Source: Forficula auricularia (Eukaryota; Arthropoda; Insecta; Dermaptera; Forficulidae). Taken from it: a DNA stretch of 64,000 nucleotides. Shown here in pieces: positions 11,595 to 22,477 of this stretch. The stretch lies in assembly GCA_024734495.1 (NCBI GenBank), contig JALMQS010000877.1, positions 186,001 through 250,000 of the forward strand, given 5' to 3'. How positions within the stretch are numbered: position 1 is the first letter of the stretch; each line of letters starts with the position of its first letter. A program made the position numbers and the translations under genes. The notes under the pieces were generated by a model that worked only from the letters and a program-made list of their open reading frames with translations, made no database searches and had not been told where the DNA came from.

Positions 11595-12567
11595 GCAAAC
11601 TAGTTTTATTCTTCTGACTTTTAGAGACTGGAATTTTTTCCCCGCATTCGTCTTTCTAGCGACATACAACCTTCTGTCTTTCAAAATCCCCATCCGCAGA
11701 CAAGTATCTTCAACTCCGAACAAATTCCTGAAATTTCTTCATTTTCTTCTTTTCATAATGCAAGAGTCCACCCCGGACTTCAAAAGGTGTATCTTCATTT
11801 CTTCATGCATCAATATTCATTATAAAAAAAGCCCCTTAGGGATAGTCAACATGCATGTCAGATGGTCATGTACGGCGAAATATTTTAGTAGGAGACCCCA
11901 AAATAAAAATCAACATTTTTTATAAATATGATAATATGTTTTTATTAATATAAAAATTTTGGAAGAAAAGTTTTATTAAATAGAATTTTCAAATATATAT
12001 TTTATTATATTTTACTAGATTTATATTTATATGTTTAGTGTCATCTAGAAATTTCGATGTGGCAAGTAGTAGTGGTAGCACATTGGCATGTGTAGAAATT
12101 ACTTTAGATAAATATAAATTTACAATCTAATACTTTACCTACAGGGTGTTTACTAGATCAATAAGAAATTTGCAAGACGTCATTTGGAACTTATTTCTTT
12201 TGGAACTTCATGAGGAGAGAACTGTTAATAAGAAGAAAGTAAGAATGAAAGGCTGATACTATAAAGGGAAATCAAAAAGGCTATTAACTTTATGCAAATA
12301 CTTACCATATTATACACACTATACATAAATACGATATATAAATAAATACATACCATATATAGAGGACTATCAGAGGGGACCAACAGGGGCAGCTTTTTAG
12401 GGACCCCATAATAACAGAATTTGTTAATGTTGAAAGTGCACAAAGTTTATGTGAAATAATAAATGTTATAATTTAATAAATATAAAATTAAATTATTTTT
12501 TTCATTTTCTTGTCCAGAGTTTTATTTCGAATTTTGAAGGCCCCTCTAATGTTAACGAATTGATATG

Positions 12568-13060
12568 GGGTCGTCCATAAATTACGTCACACGAATTTCA
12601 AGATTTTTAAACCCTCCTCCCCCTGTATCACATTCTGTCACATTTTCTTTGAGCCCCCCCCCCCCAGTATTGTGACACTATCAATTTTATACCTTATAAT
12701 TTAATAATAATTGTAGAAATTTTTTGTCTAGATTTATTTTACCAAAATTTTCAGGTTGTAATAATAATAACTTTAAATCTAAAAAATGATCGAAACAGAG
12801 GGGCAAAGGCCACTAGGTAAGAAAGAAAATAAGAAAAACAGAAAAAGAGGAAGAGGAACAAGGAAAGATGGAAGAGAGAAATAAAAATAATGAAATAATA
12901 ATAATAAAACCATTATGCAAAATGCAACGTATAAGGGCTTTAAAATACTTAGTTAAGGGCCGTCCATAAATTACCTAACGCGGTAAGGGGGGGGGGGCAT
13001 CTCAGATTTTGTGACAAAATGTGACAGGGGCCCGGGGAGTTTATAAATTGTGATATCACA
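12568..13060. repeat. Two direct copies of a GTCCATAAATTAC repeat
   Basis: CGTCCATAAATTACGTCAC near 12572 and CGTCCATAAATTACCTAAC near 12961 start two related segments, both followed by C- or G-runs and a TGTGACA-rich part. This looks like transposon end sequence, but matching opposite ends were not identified, so no class is assigned. Confidence 0.45.
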
Positions 13061-13164
13061 AAAGTCAATTTTAAAATTTTTTCAAATATATTTTTTAGAT
13101 TGTCTATACGCCGAGTCGATGCCTCCCAAATGATAAGCAACGATAAGCAAAAAGGAACCACAGT

Positions 13165-14215
13165 GTATAAACAGTTGCTGATCCCCTCTACCCTTAATCC
13201 ACACAGACAATTCGCTTCCTTATAGAATTTTTATAAAAATGAAATTCACAAAGAATCAAAAATGACCTAGAAATGCTGGACCATAACTATTATGAAGCAA
13301 TCCAATTCATTCATTATTATTTGAATGAAATTCAATCTGTCCCTACTTCTCTTCCCAAGGTGATTTTATTTACTAAATAAAAAACCATTCATTGATAAAA
13401 ATAATCCTGCTTGCTTTTCGGTTGGTTTGAGCAGAGAAGATATTCAATTTTGAAAGATTTTATGTAACTAACTATAATATATTTATAAAATATACATTCT
13501 TATTATTTAGCTAAGAATAAATAAATAAATGATACTTGTAAATCCTCTTTAACGTAAAGAGGGCAGATAATAAAATTAGATGTTGAATCTGAGCCCAGTT
13601 AAGAGGTCTTTCAAATGAGGTGAGGTTCAATGCCTACGGAACTAACTCAGGTAAAACGATTGAGATCATTGTACATTTCAAAATGGGTCAAATATTTTAG
13701 GAATTTCACTTTTATAATAAGAACAAATTAGGAAAAGGTTAAATTGAAAATTGGAAGTAAGGTCGAAATGAGGAGACGAGATCTTAGAATGATATTGGCT
13801 TTTGTTATACAAAAAATAAGTTTTCCATAACAATTGATTGCAACTTTCATTTCTATTGTTTTGTAGTAATGGAAATAAAGTAATAACACTGGAAGATCAC
13901 TGTACTACAGTTTACTACTACTAGTTTGAATTATTAATTTTTGATTATCAGAAATTTAATTTTAAAAAAGTCGCTCAAAATAATACCAATTTAAAGATTT
14001 GTTCATTAATACTAGTAGTTTATTTTTCTATATTATATAAATCAATTAAAAAATAATTTTAAAAGTTATTATATAACTGAGTCACTTCAAAACCTTTCAT
14101 TCAAAGCAGAGAGAAAAAAACATGTTTATTTAGTTTTTTGGATATGGAGGCATAATATGACGTCACTGATGGTCTTCTTTAATATTGCCCTGTCTATCTT
14201 TCTTCTTAATATATA
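13165..14215. other. AT-rich GPCR intron sequence
   Basis: No gene, paired termini or RNA gene was recognised in this part of the long GPCR intron. Confidence 0.45.
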
Positions 14216-14219
14216 TAAA

Positions 14220-16390
14220 TCTCGTGTCACAATGTATGTGCTCAATGGACTCCTAAACCACTGAACCGATTATAATAAAATTCGCACACCATGTGCAGTT
14301 CGATCCAACTTGAGAGGTAGGATAGTTTAAATCTCAAATTATAGTCTCAATTTTAATTTATTGCTAATTATTTGTCTGTTATTATTTGACAGTCACAATT
14401 TCCAAATGATTCTAACAGATGTCGATACCTTTCGACTGGGTTGAGTAAGTAGTCAATAGATGGCGCTGCTATGGTAAATCTACGAACGTGTCATATAAGC
14501 TACATTTTAACAGCATAATTACCACGTGTTGTTGACGCTATAAAATTAATTAAATTTATTTTGTAATGAACGAAATACCGTATAATTCAATTATTTCCAC
14601 TTTTTAAATTTTTGGTGTTAGCATAGCCGGCCACGTGTTACTTAGACTGAAGTGTAAATTGCATTCATATTATAATGAAGATAATACAGTGAAATTAATC
14701 CTGTTTTTTACTTATTTGTGCTTCATTGATCAAAACTTTATAATTTAATTTGAATATATGTATGTAAGTATTATCACATAATTATAAAATTTAATTAAAA
14801 TGTCAATGCAAAGTTGTACAAATATTTTTTTTATTGTTTTTATTTAACCTCTATTAAAAAATATTTAGGAACAATAATTTCAATTTATACATGTAAGTAA
14901 TATCACATAGTTTTATAAAAGTTAATTAATATATCAATGAGAAAATGGCACAAAGCTCCCCACACTTTTTCAATAATTGTACAAAAATTTTTATATTATT
15001 TTTATTTAACCTCCATTGAAAATTATTTTGCACTTATTATTTCAATGTGCTTTGATAACATGTTTTTCAGTTCCTCTTTCTAATATTTAAACGATTAAAT
15101 TATTATTTTCAGTCAAATGCCACCGAAAAAATCTAACCTCAACAACGCGAGCAGCAAAGGGTCACGACGCAGACGTGTTGAAAGAGCTCAGCAATTACCA
15201 GAACAAATCGAAACAAGAAATGCAGCTCAAAGAATCAGGACTGCAGAAAGTCGTGCACAAGAATCTCAAGAACAGCGAGACGAACGTCTGCAACAGAATA
15301 TTACGAGAACAAGAGCGGCACGAGAACGAAACATAGCTACAGTACGAGCACTAGAGCGACAAAGGCAACGGATCAGCCGCTCATTAACACGTGCATCATT
15401 CGTTCGGCTTGCCTTTGAATATGCACCAGATATTAACTACTCAGCGCATTCAAAAATTGCTATCGGTGGAATGGATAAAGTATGTCAATATTGTCAGGCA
15501 TTGAAATTTCGGAATGAAGCAGCCGGCATGTGCTGCGCATCAGGAAAAAGTTGTGCTGTCACCTCTACCCGCTCCGCCGGAGCCTTTATTATCCCTTCTT
15601 ACTGACAATTCAGATGATTCCAAATTATTTTTGCGTAAGATACGCAAATTTAATTCTTGCTTCCAAATGACGTCATTTGGGGCAACTAAAATTTGCGGTC
15701 GTGCATCCGATGGACGTAATTTTGAAACTACATTCAAAATTCAAGGCCAGGTGTACCATAAAATCGGATCACTGATGCCAATGCCTGATAACAATCCGAA
15801 ATTTCTTCAAATTTATTTTATGGGCGGTTGTGAAGAGCGCGTGACGACTCGGTGCCTGTATAATTTTATTGAACAAGCAGAGGAAAGAGCAATTGTGATA
15901 TTATTGGAAAATTTTTTAGAAGATCACAATCAACTAATTCAATTGATCAAAAGAGTTTCGCCACGACTGCAAAATGACAATTATCAAATCGTCATAAAAG
16001 CCGACAAAGTACCATTATTTGTTATAAAATTAAATGGAAATAATAAATCTGATAAATTTTTATTTTGTATTGATTTCTGCTTAATATCAAGTGTAAGAAC
16101 ATTTTAATTAATTGTGTTCAACGTACTTCCCCTTCAAATCTCAATCCAGTGAATTTGTATACCAACATCAACATTTTCGTCTTTGTTCGTAAATAATTTC
16201 ATTGTACTAAAGGGTTATAGTAGTAGAAAGTCAAATAAGGAGATCACCATATTTTTTTACAAATACTATCTGTGTGGAAAAGCATAGTGGACTCCGTGAC
16301 TGATGTTCTCTTATCGTTTCTCTTAGATTGTTTACTATAATGTAATATAACAAAAACTTTAGCCACAGCAACGCGTGGCCGGGTCAGCTA
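14220..16390 (+). mobile_element. Truncated Helitron
   Basis: The left end TCTCGTGTCACAATGTATG, with nearby CACCATGTGCAGTTCGATCC, matches the 5' terminal text common to arthropod Helitrons as I recall it. The right end has a short hairpin (GCCAC and GTGGC around AGCAACGC, near 16360-16378) shortly before the terminal CAGCTA, as expected for a Helitron 3' end. Between them lies only the N-terminal part of the Rep/helicase protein. The HUH nuclease and helicase are gone, so the copy must have moved in trans. It inserted in an AT run, with no target duplication, as Helitrons do. Confidence 0.75.
15117..16045 (+). pseudogene. Helitron Rep/helicase N-terminal remnant
   Basis: The first frame (15117 to about 15545) begins MPPKKSNLNNASSKG, runs through an Arg/Glu/Gln-rich stretch, and contains a cysteine pair in MDKVCQYCQALKFRNEA followed by a CC pair, the usual zinc-finger start of arthropod Helitron proteins. 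The second frame (about 15545 to 16045) carries PPEPLLSLLTDN, FNSCFQMTSFGATK and LQIYFMGGCEER, all typical of the family. The two frames overlap and switch at a run of five A (15545-15549), consistent with a 1-base insertion. The match stops after IVIKADKVP. The catalytic HUH motif that follows in full proteins is missing, replaced by AT-rich sequence. Confidence 0.8.
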
Positions 16391-16449
16391 TATATATAAA
16401 AAAAAAAAAAAAAACAATTTACATAAAAGGTAATCAATTTTGGACACCT

Positions 16450-16560
16450 CATACTTTCATTCCGAGACGCCGCCCGCCAGGGCAACCCGCCCGGAGGGCC
16501 TAGCTGGGACAGGCGTGCCGGAGGCACGCCGGGTACAGCTGGTAGGACTATATATTTACT
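16450..16560. repeat. GC-rich hairpin sequence, possibly a second Helitron-type end
   Basis: A sharply GC-rich island in AT-rich DNA. It includes GCCCGCCAGGGCAACCCGCC and the perfect hairpin GGCGTGCC-GGA-GGCACGCC, followed by GGGTACAGCTGGTA. A hairpin just before a CAGCTRGT-like end resembles other Helitron 3' termini. It lies 60 bases past the end of the recognised Helitron and an A-run. No 5' partner was found. Confidence 0.4.
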
Positions 16561-16569
16561 CCTGACCAA

Positions 16570-17450
16570 ACAATAGTGAAGTGCCCAAAGGTAAAAGATT
16601 CTTATTTGTATCTCATATTTTCTCTCGATGACCAGTATAAATATTTATTAAAAGTTTCTAATCTCAAAAGTGATTTTGAAAAAAAACGCTTAATCAATTT
16701 TTAAAATTATTATTTTACTTAAAAAGGATATTTTTTATTTGTAAAGAGGTGTTATGAGAAAAGAGTTAAAAATAAGCGAAATACAATTTAAGAAAAAAAT
16801 TGAGAATTAGTATTCAAATATATTCACTTTAAATTACATCATTTACTCCCACAAAGAGATTTTATAAATAATGGATGAGATGCACTAAAAGAAATAAAGA
16901 TGTTTCTCTTTCCATTCAAGAGTTTTTACTAACATCCGTTAGCACATTTAAATAAATAGTATTAATTTTTCCCTATTGTCTTAAACGATTTAATGATTTT
17001 CTCTTTTTCAACATTTTCCCAGCAATTCCTGTAAAATATAAACTCCATGGATTTTACCGAAACAAACGGGTGCCAGGTGTAAAACTGTTTTAAAGATTAT
17101 AAAAAAAAATATTAAATTCAGAGAGACCTAAATTATTAAACAAAATTCCTTGTTCGTTACTTGCATCTCACTTTTTTCATCAAATAATAAATAAATTGCA
17201 GTTTCAGTATTTTATAAGTTCATAATTAAATGTTACTACTATTTATCCCTTGCGTGCATTCAGATATGCATGCATTTAGATAATTTGAGTCCAAGTGAGC
17301 TCCTTGCCCGTAAACATTGACTCTTTTATAACATGGGTTGTAAATTTCCTTGGAGACTTTTTATTTACTAACTAGATTAAACATTTTACTTCATTCCAGT
17401 ATTCTTAATAATAGAATAATGACCAATTAAAACAGGAGGGGATAGAAATA
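16570..17450. other. AT-rich GPCR intron sequence
   Basis: No coding frame or repeat termini were recognised. Confidence 0.45.
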
Positions 17451-17454
17451 TTGT

Positions 17455-18420
17455 ACGATTCCAAGTTTATTTATATTTTACACCTATAAGCCGACATTTT
17501 GAAAATTAGGTTATTTTTAAAATATTAAAAAACAAATTAATCAATCACCATGTACAAATATTTGTGAAGAAGAACGAACTTTCTACGAGTTTTTGTTATT
17601 GAGTTATGCTGAGTATCAGACAATTTTTTTATAATGATATTAATTACAAGAAGAAATTCCACCAAAAAGCTACAGCCCCTGTAGTGTGCGGTGGATTCTT
17701 GTATCGTGAAGATAAGAAGAGATTTAGGAATTGGGTAGGAGTCGAAGATATCTGTGGATGCACGTCTTGAAAGATTGAAGGTTATAAGTTGCTGGAAAGA
17801 CGGTCGGGTGAAGAGAGTACCAGTCTCTAGATGTCATAGGGATAAACGAATTGGCGAATGCGTTTGTTCGATCAGTATCCAATTTAAGCGCGTAGGGGTG
17901 TTGAATCTTAGAAAATCGTGTATTTCGCGCAAATGAAGCCTTTGGTGGGATTATCGATTTTATTTCGTCAGAACAAAAGCCATGGTAATATCTATAAAAA
18001 AGGGAAAGGGCGGAGACAGATCTACGATGGGCTAGGGAGTCGAGATGTCAGTTAATGCAGGATCGCCTATCAGTCTGATAGCCCGCCTCTGAATTGCATC
18101 CAAGGTATTAAGAGAATGCTTGGAGGCCCCTCTCCACAAATGCGAGCAATATTCAAGACAGGGGCGAATTTGAGCCTTGTATAATATAAGGAGTTGAGTG
18201 GGGATAAAAAAAGCGTTTGGTTCGGAAAAGAAAGCCAAGCTTACATGCTGCAGCTTTTGCTACTGAGATAATATGGTCATTCCAAGAAAGATCAGACATA
18301 CACATAGACAGAATAATCATGCTTGAAAATTATTTTTCTCCACGTTGTAGAAATTTCTAAATACGAATAAGCAAAAAAGATTTTAAGATTTGAGTCAATA
18401 CTTCAGCTATTTGGGGGGCC
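17455..18420. repeat. Older dispersed repeat split by a LINE insertion
   Basis: The flanks of the LINE tail (about 17560-17625 and 18295-18400) align with a continuous stretch at 27215-27410: both contain ACGAACTTT-TACGA, TGAGTAT, AGACAGAA, GAAAATTATTTTT and AAGCAAAAAA in the same order. The copy at 27 kb is therefore close to the uninterrupted form. Confidence 0.5.
17652..18282 (-). mobile_element. LINE 3' fragment, copy 2
   Basis: On the minus strand the translation includes DLSWNDHIISVAKAAACKLG, then LLILYKAQIRPCLEYCSHLW and AIQRRAIRLIGDPALT. It is the same protein segment as 93-665 and reaches slightly further upstream. The frame breaks after about residue 68 of the open part, and later codons are only recognisable by comparison with copy 1. 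It sits in the long GPCR intron, antisense to that gene. Confidence 0.75.
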
Positions 18421-18503
18421 TACAAATAATTATATTAATAATTGCTAAATCCATTGATTGAGATGGAGATCCTTATCGTGAATTTCTTATGTTTGTTTGA
18501 TAG

Positions 18504-18686
18504 GTCTCCTGCCGGGGACTGGTTGGTGTCTTTGGCAGCTGCAGCTACTGCAGCCGCGACTCCTTCAGCTCCAGTTGCTCTGCAGGTGGCCTCCTTCACG
18601 TTGGTACAGCTTGCGCCCAGCATCGCTCTTGCCTGGCTCTATGCCAAAATCTACGCTGCTGCTCGATCTTCGGGACGAAGAGCTAG
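18504..18686 (+). CDS. Rhodopsin-like GPCR, exon with TM4 and TM5
   Basis: The exon lies between a TTTGATAG acceptor and the donor GTAGAT. The frame that joins perfectly to the exon at 21345 reads SPAGDWLVSLAAAATAAATP (TM4), a very short extracellular loop 2, then ALQVASFTLVQLAPSIALAW and LYAKIYAAARSSGRRAR (TM5 and start of loop 3). The usual extracellular loop 2 cysteine is absent, matching its absence in TM3, so the canonical disulfide is missing. This frame is offset by one base from the exon at 10423-10646. Either a small exon of length 3n+1 is missing between them, or one base is wrong (the donor context ATTGGTAAAC has a short G-run). Confidence 0.75.
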   Translation, partial: VSCRGLVGVFGSCSYCSRDSFSSSCSAGGLLHVGTACAQHRSCLALCQNLRCCSIFGTKS

Positions 18687-18942
18687 GTAGATAAACCATC
18701 TTTTTCTCTTAAGACCAAACCTTAACGTAGATTTTTGTAATCAATTTCTTCTTAAAAATTTAATAATGTTCTACCCCAGTGCTTCTTAAACTATGGGTCG
18801 CGTAACTGAATTTTGAGATAGCGAAATATAGGGCAACAATGGCCATTTGATCAATAAATAAATTATACCGCACAGCGGCCAAAAATTAAAATTTAGTGAA
18901 TTCGAGGTATATCATTGAATTTGTAATAATTTGTGACTGTCG

Positions 18943-19411
18943 ACTCTCGATAATTCGAAATCCAAGAGACTACAAGAAAAATTCGAATTATCGATGACGT
19001 TTGTAATTATCAAGAGGAAAGAAAAAAATTCGAATTATTAAGAGTTTTTATTATATTTTCGAAAATATGTATAAGGTTACATATAGATTTTATATATAGC
19101 CTCAAGTAAAAAAGTAAAAATAATGAAAACGACAAAATAGAACAAAAAATTACATATTATGTATTAACATTGCAATAGATAATAACATACCTAATTAAAA
19201 AAATTAAGAATAGTTTTTTGCTAGGAAAAATTCGAATTATAAAGAGGGAAAGTGGCCTAGTTCGAATTATAGAACAGTATCACCCTCTTGTTACGAAAAA
19301 GATTTCGAGTTATCGAGCGTATCAAAATACACAGCATTTTTTCGATTTACCGAAGTTAACAGCTGAAGAGTTCGAATTATCGAAAAATTCGTATTATCGA
19401 GAGTTCGACTG
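18943..19411. mobile_element. Pogo-like (Tc1/mariner) MITE nested in hAT element
   Basis: The right end ATCGAGAGTTCGACTGTA and left end GACTGTCGACTCTCGAT form a degraded inverted repeat of the type CAGTCGAACTCTCGAT. A TA follows the right end. The interior is studded with TTCGAATTAT in both orientations, a typical sub-terminal pattern. No transposase. Confidence 0.55.
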
Positions 19412-19616
19412 TATATTTATTTATGTGAAGCGACGTTCTCAGCATTGGCGATTATAAAATCAAAATACAGATAAAATTTGAAAAATGTTGATCAAAATCC
19501 TGTTTGATTCTTTATTTAATGAGAAATAAACAAATCTACTTCATTATTATTTAGATTTAATAATTGTAATTATTTCGTTCTAATAAATGATACCTACAAT
19601 TATAATAGGTATGTTT

Positions 19617-19860
19617 GAAGGAGACAATAAAAGTGTGTCTTCTGCTGGAATTATAAATTTTTAATTTATTTATAACGAGACTATAGTTTCGAGAGCTTTG
19701 GCCTCTTCATCAGTCTATTGTCTATTACAATTGATTCACAGGAAATAATGTATGTAAGAAATGTAATTTGAAGGAGACAATAAAAGAGTGTGTCTTCTGC
19801 TGGAATTTATAAAAATTCTGCTACTCTTGGCAAAAAGAAACTTTCAATTTACTTTCAATA
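19617..19860. repeat. Foldback element with hammerhead-like motif, family a
   Basis: GAAGGAGACAATAAAAG occurs twice in the same orientation (19618 and 19770), with GTCTTCTGCTGGAATT after each. The motif at 19677-19713 lies between them, and the right side runs to GCTACTCTTGGCAAAAAG, the outer segment shared by the family. Direct repetition here differs from the inverted layout at 6214-6475. Confidence 0.65.
19677..19713 (-). ncRNA. Hammerhead-like motif, family a (one mismatch)
   Basis: Minus-strand order: CTGATGA, A, GAGGCC-AAA-GCTCTC, GAAA, CTATAGTC. The stem II hairpin keeps five of six pairs (one C-C mismatch, one G-U). Stem III is again the CTATAG palindrome. Confidence 0.6.
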
Positions 19861-20097
19861 CGTATGTTTATTAAGATTTGCTTCACTATAAATGTATTTA
19901 TGATTTGCTAGTAAAAATGATGGTTTATAACCATATATCTATATAATAATATGGGGCTCAAAAAGATTTCTCACTCAAAATGGGTTCGCGATTAAAAAAG
20001 TTTTTGAGGTAGCACTGCTCTACACAATATAATTATAATATAAAAAATGTAATATATTATATAAATAATTAACAATTAAAATATTTTTAATTTTCAG

Positions 20098-20176
20098 ACG
20101 ACATGTCGGCTCAGCTGGTCCACTTATATCACCTCGGCCCACCATCAATCATTTTCATATCGGTCCTCACGGACTC
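20098..20176 (+). CDS. Possible extra GPCR exon (loop 3 cassette)
   Basis: A 79-base open stretch follows a strong ATTTTTAATTTTCAG acceptor and ends at GTAACT. Joined to the exon ending at 18686 it reads on in frame as RRHVGSAGPLISPRPTINHF and HIGPHGL, a basic and proline-rich peptide that would extend intracellular loop 3. Its length is not a multiple of three, so joining on to 21345 would break the frame, while the direct join 18686 to 21345 is perfect. It may be an alternative 3' exon, a cassette with a 1-base sequence error, or chance. Confidence 0.4.
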
Positions 20177-20644
20177 GTAACTTATATTAAAATTAAAATA
20201 TCCAGCATTAATTTATTTCGGTAAGAATAATTCAATTTTAATTATCTCAAAACTTGTTAGATCTTCTCACTTATAAGTTAATCTACAAATTCATTAACTA
20301 TAAAGTTATTTAAATTAATACAATAAAAATTCGGTTTTAATGAAAAAAGATAGTTTAATAATTTTATTTCTACTTTGAGAATTTTATTATTTATATATAG
20401 TATAGGGGGTTGCTAGAATACAATTCATTCGTCTTCATCAGTAAAATTAATTAAAAATAAAACAAAATTTTTCATCTTTCTTTATTATTATAATTATTAT
20501 TTTCATCCATAATTTGTATTAATTTGAAATTTTATAATAGGAAAATATTTGGTCCTAGTTAGTCCAGATAAACAAGGTTCTACTGTAATAGAATTCCCCA
20601 AAATATGTATTCTTTTTAACAAGACATTCCTTCTAAACTTTATA

Positions 20645-21171
20645 CAGTGGTACCTTGAGATACGAATGTCCTAACATACGAATGTTTTGAGATACAACAT
20701 GAAATATTCTAAAATTTATACCTCGACATACAACGAAAAATTTGAGATACGAATTTGCGATGTGCCTTATTTGATGATAGGTGTCTAACATTCTTTCGTA
20801 ACATTTTAAAAAGAAGGCAGAAACAGACCTCTCTTGATCGTTACCTTATGAAGGTCTCACGCAGTGAAAATTCAGGAAAGTGAGGCCAAAAAGGCCTGAC
20901 GTTAAAGTGATGATTAATAAACATTGTGTGTTATTAATATATATTAATAAACAAATTAATAAACATTATGTGTATTATTACTCGTTTATCTATATACAAA
21001 TTGTGTATATTATATGTAATTTAACTGTGTTTTGGGTTAGTTTCATATCGCTAGAACGCATTAATATATATTTCATTATTTTAAATGGGAGAAATTGCTT
21101 TGAGATACGATTTTTTTGACATACGACGATGATCACAGAACGAATTAAATTCGTATCTCAAGGTACCACTG
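20645..21171. mobile_element. Pogo/Tigger-type MITE
   Basis: Near-perfect terminal inverted repeats CAGTGGTACCTTGAGATACG and CGTATCTCAAGGTACCACTG are flanked by TA on both sides (20643-20644, 21172-21173). The start CAGTGGTACCT is typical of pogo-like elements of the Tc1/mariner superfamily. Additional copies of GATACGAA and its inverse occur inside. No transposase domain remains. It lies in the GPCR intron just before the last exon. Confidence 0.85.
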
Positions 21172-21344
21172 TACTATCAATAAATATAGTTTTAATAAGT
21201 ATTTAGAATGAAATTCATAAACAAGAATCCATAACTAGGGCTTTTACGGAATAAATTTGAAAACAGGATCAATTTAATGATCAGTTGTTTTTGTGTGATG
21301 ACCTGTTAATGAATGGTTGATGTGTTGGTGTGAAGCCGCCGCAG

Positions 21345-21624
21345 GGAGGAATCGCGGGCAGCTAGGATAGCAATCTGCGTGGTATCCGTCTGCATCGTCT
21401 GCTACCTTCCCCATGCTACCTACGGCCTCTTGCGAGGTCTTGGCTTGGGTCCAGACCACCTCTGGTCTCTCGGAATCATCAGGAGTCTCCTCGCTACGAG
21501 CACGCTGGCCACCCCTGCGGTCTTTGCCTATCGCAATCGTCGAGTTCGTAGAGAAATCGCCTCCATGCTGGGGGATAAAAAACGTAAGGAAAAAATCTGG
21601 TTTGGCTTAAAACACATCACATGA
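21345..21624 (+). CDS. Rhodopsin-like GPCR, last exon with TM6, TM7 and C-tail
   Basis: After a GCCGCCGCAG acceptor the frame gives ESRAARIAICVVSVCIVCYL (TM6; the CWxP switch is CYLP), PHATYGLLRGLG, then LWSLGIIRSLLATSTLATP and AVFAYRNRRVRREIASMLG (TM7 and helix 8). The NPxxY motif is TPAVFAY, so the asparagine is lost but proline and tyrosine stay. The basic helix 8 is normal. Phase matches the exon ending at 18686 exactly. The frame closes at a TGA (21622-21624). A possible donor GTAAGG at 21584 could instead lead to a further exon. With TM2-TM5 upstream this is a class A receptor; the family is not identified. Confidence 0.8.
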
Positions 21625-21639
21625 CTTTACCATACACCT

Positions 21640-22160
21640 GCCTACCTCTTGTACACTCATGTAGATTGCAGGTTTTGAATAATATTATTCATCAGATTTT
21701 TAAAAATATTAATATTTCTTTATTCCTGTACTCTTTTTCATTATGCTTAATTTCTAATTTTGATAAAAATTTAAGTAAAGCAGGGGTGCTCCTCCTCCAT
21801 TTTATTCAGTTCTTAAGAATTAGAAGACCTTTTTATTACCTTTTGTTGAAGTTATAAGACTTGACCAGTTTAATTTTTAGCATATAATGCTAAAATGCAA
21901 CCGCAGAAACTTCAAGAGGCGCACTCTGCATCTTAACCCCCCTCCCCTGTGGACATCCCTTCAGTAAAAAATTTTATGAATGTGGTCTAAGCCAAAAAAT
22001 ATAATAAAAAATGAAATTATCTCATATTTCGTTTGAGGCTGAAGTACAATCATGTGTGGTGTCAAATTGTCCCAAAAGATAAAATGTTTGTCTACGGACC
22101 AGGCGGACTAGCTCGATTCGTTGCAAAAATTTAACCGCTCTCTGACCCCTAAATATATAT
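21640..22160. other. Intergenic AT-rich sequence
   Basis: CAGGGGTGCTCC at 21781 and CCCCTCCCCTG near 21940 look like hAT-type end text, but no convincing pair or target duplication was seen. No gene recognised. Confidence 0.4.
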
Positions 22161-22165
22161 ATATA

Positions 22166-22477
22166 TGTAAGTTTCTTCTTAGGTAAATGAAAATCGAATT
22201 CTGAAATTGAATTTAGATTTAATAGGTTATGATACATTGTACATTAATATATTACAAATTATATACAAATTATATACAAATTAAATACAGATCAAATATT
22301 TGAACAATACCTGAAATTGAATTTAGAATCGATTTTTCAGGTCCTTTATTATTTCTTATTAATAATTATAATTTTTGATTTATTAAGTTACACGTCAGCT
22401 GAGATTGATGTCAAGTCATTGGGACTGGTTGGCTGGCTGGCTGGCTTGAGTTTGACGCGCAGTTTTCAAACTTAAAT
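22166..22477 (-). repeat. 3' LTR of Ty3-type element
   Basis: A 312-base LTR. Element sense starts ATTTAAGTTTGAAAA and ends AAACTTACA; the inner TAAGTTT/AAACTTA form the short terminal inverted repeat. It contains three GGCT-type tandem units (GGTTGGCTGGCTGGCTGG near 22427). It differs from 26753-27065 by one missing A near 22462. Confidence 0.95.

Larger units (their letters stand above)
18777..20017. mobile_element. hAT-like element with nested insertions
   Basis: The left end CAGTGCTTCTTAAACTATGG and the right end AAAGTTTTTGAGGTAGCACTG form an imperfect inverted repeat. A sub-terminal pair, GGGTCGCG and CGCGAACC (inverse), lies just inside. The flanking 8-mers TTCTACCC and CTCTACAC agree at six positions. 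Two other elements sit inside it (18943-19411 and 19617-19860), so it is older than both. Confidence 0.6.

Noticed and set aside
12960..13060. CRISPR-like or satellite array
   Set aside because: Only two direct copies of a transposon-like segment; the genome is animal.
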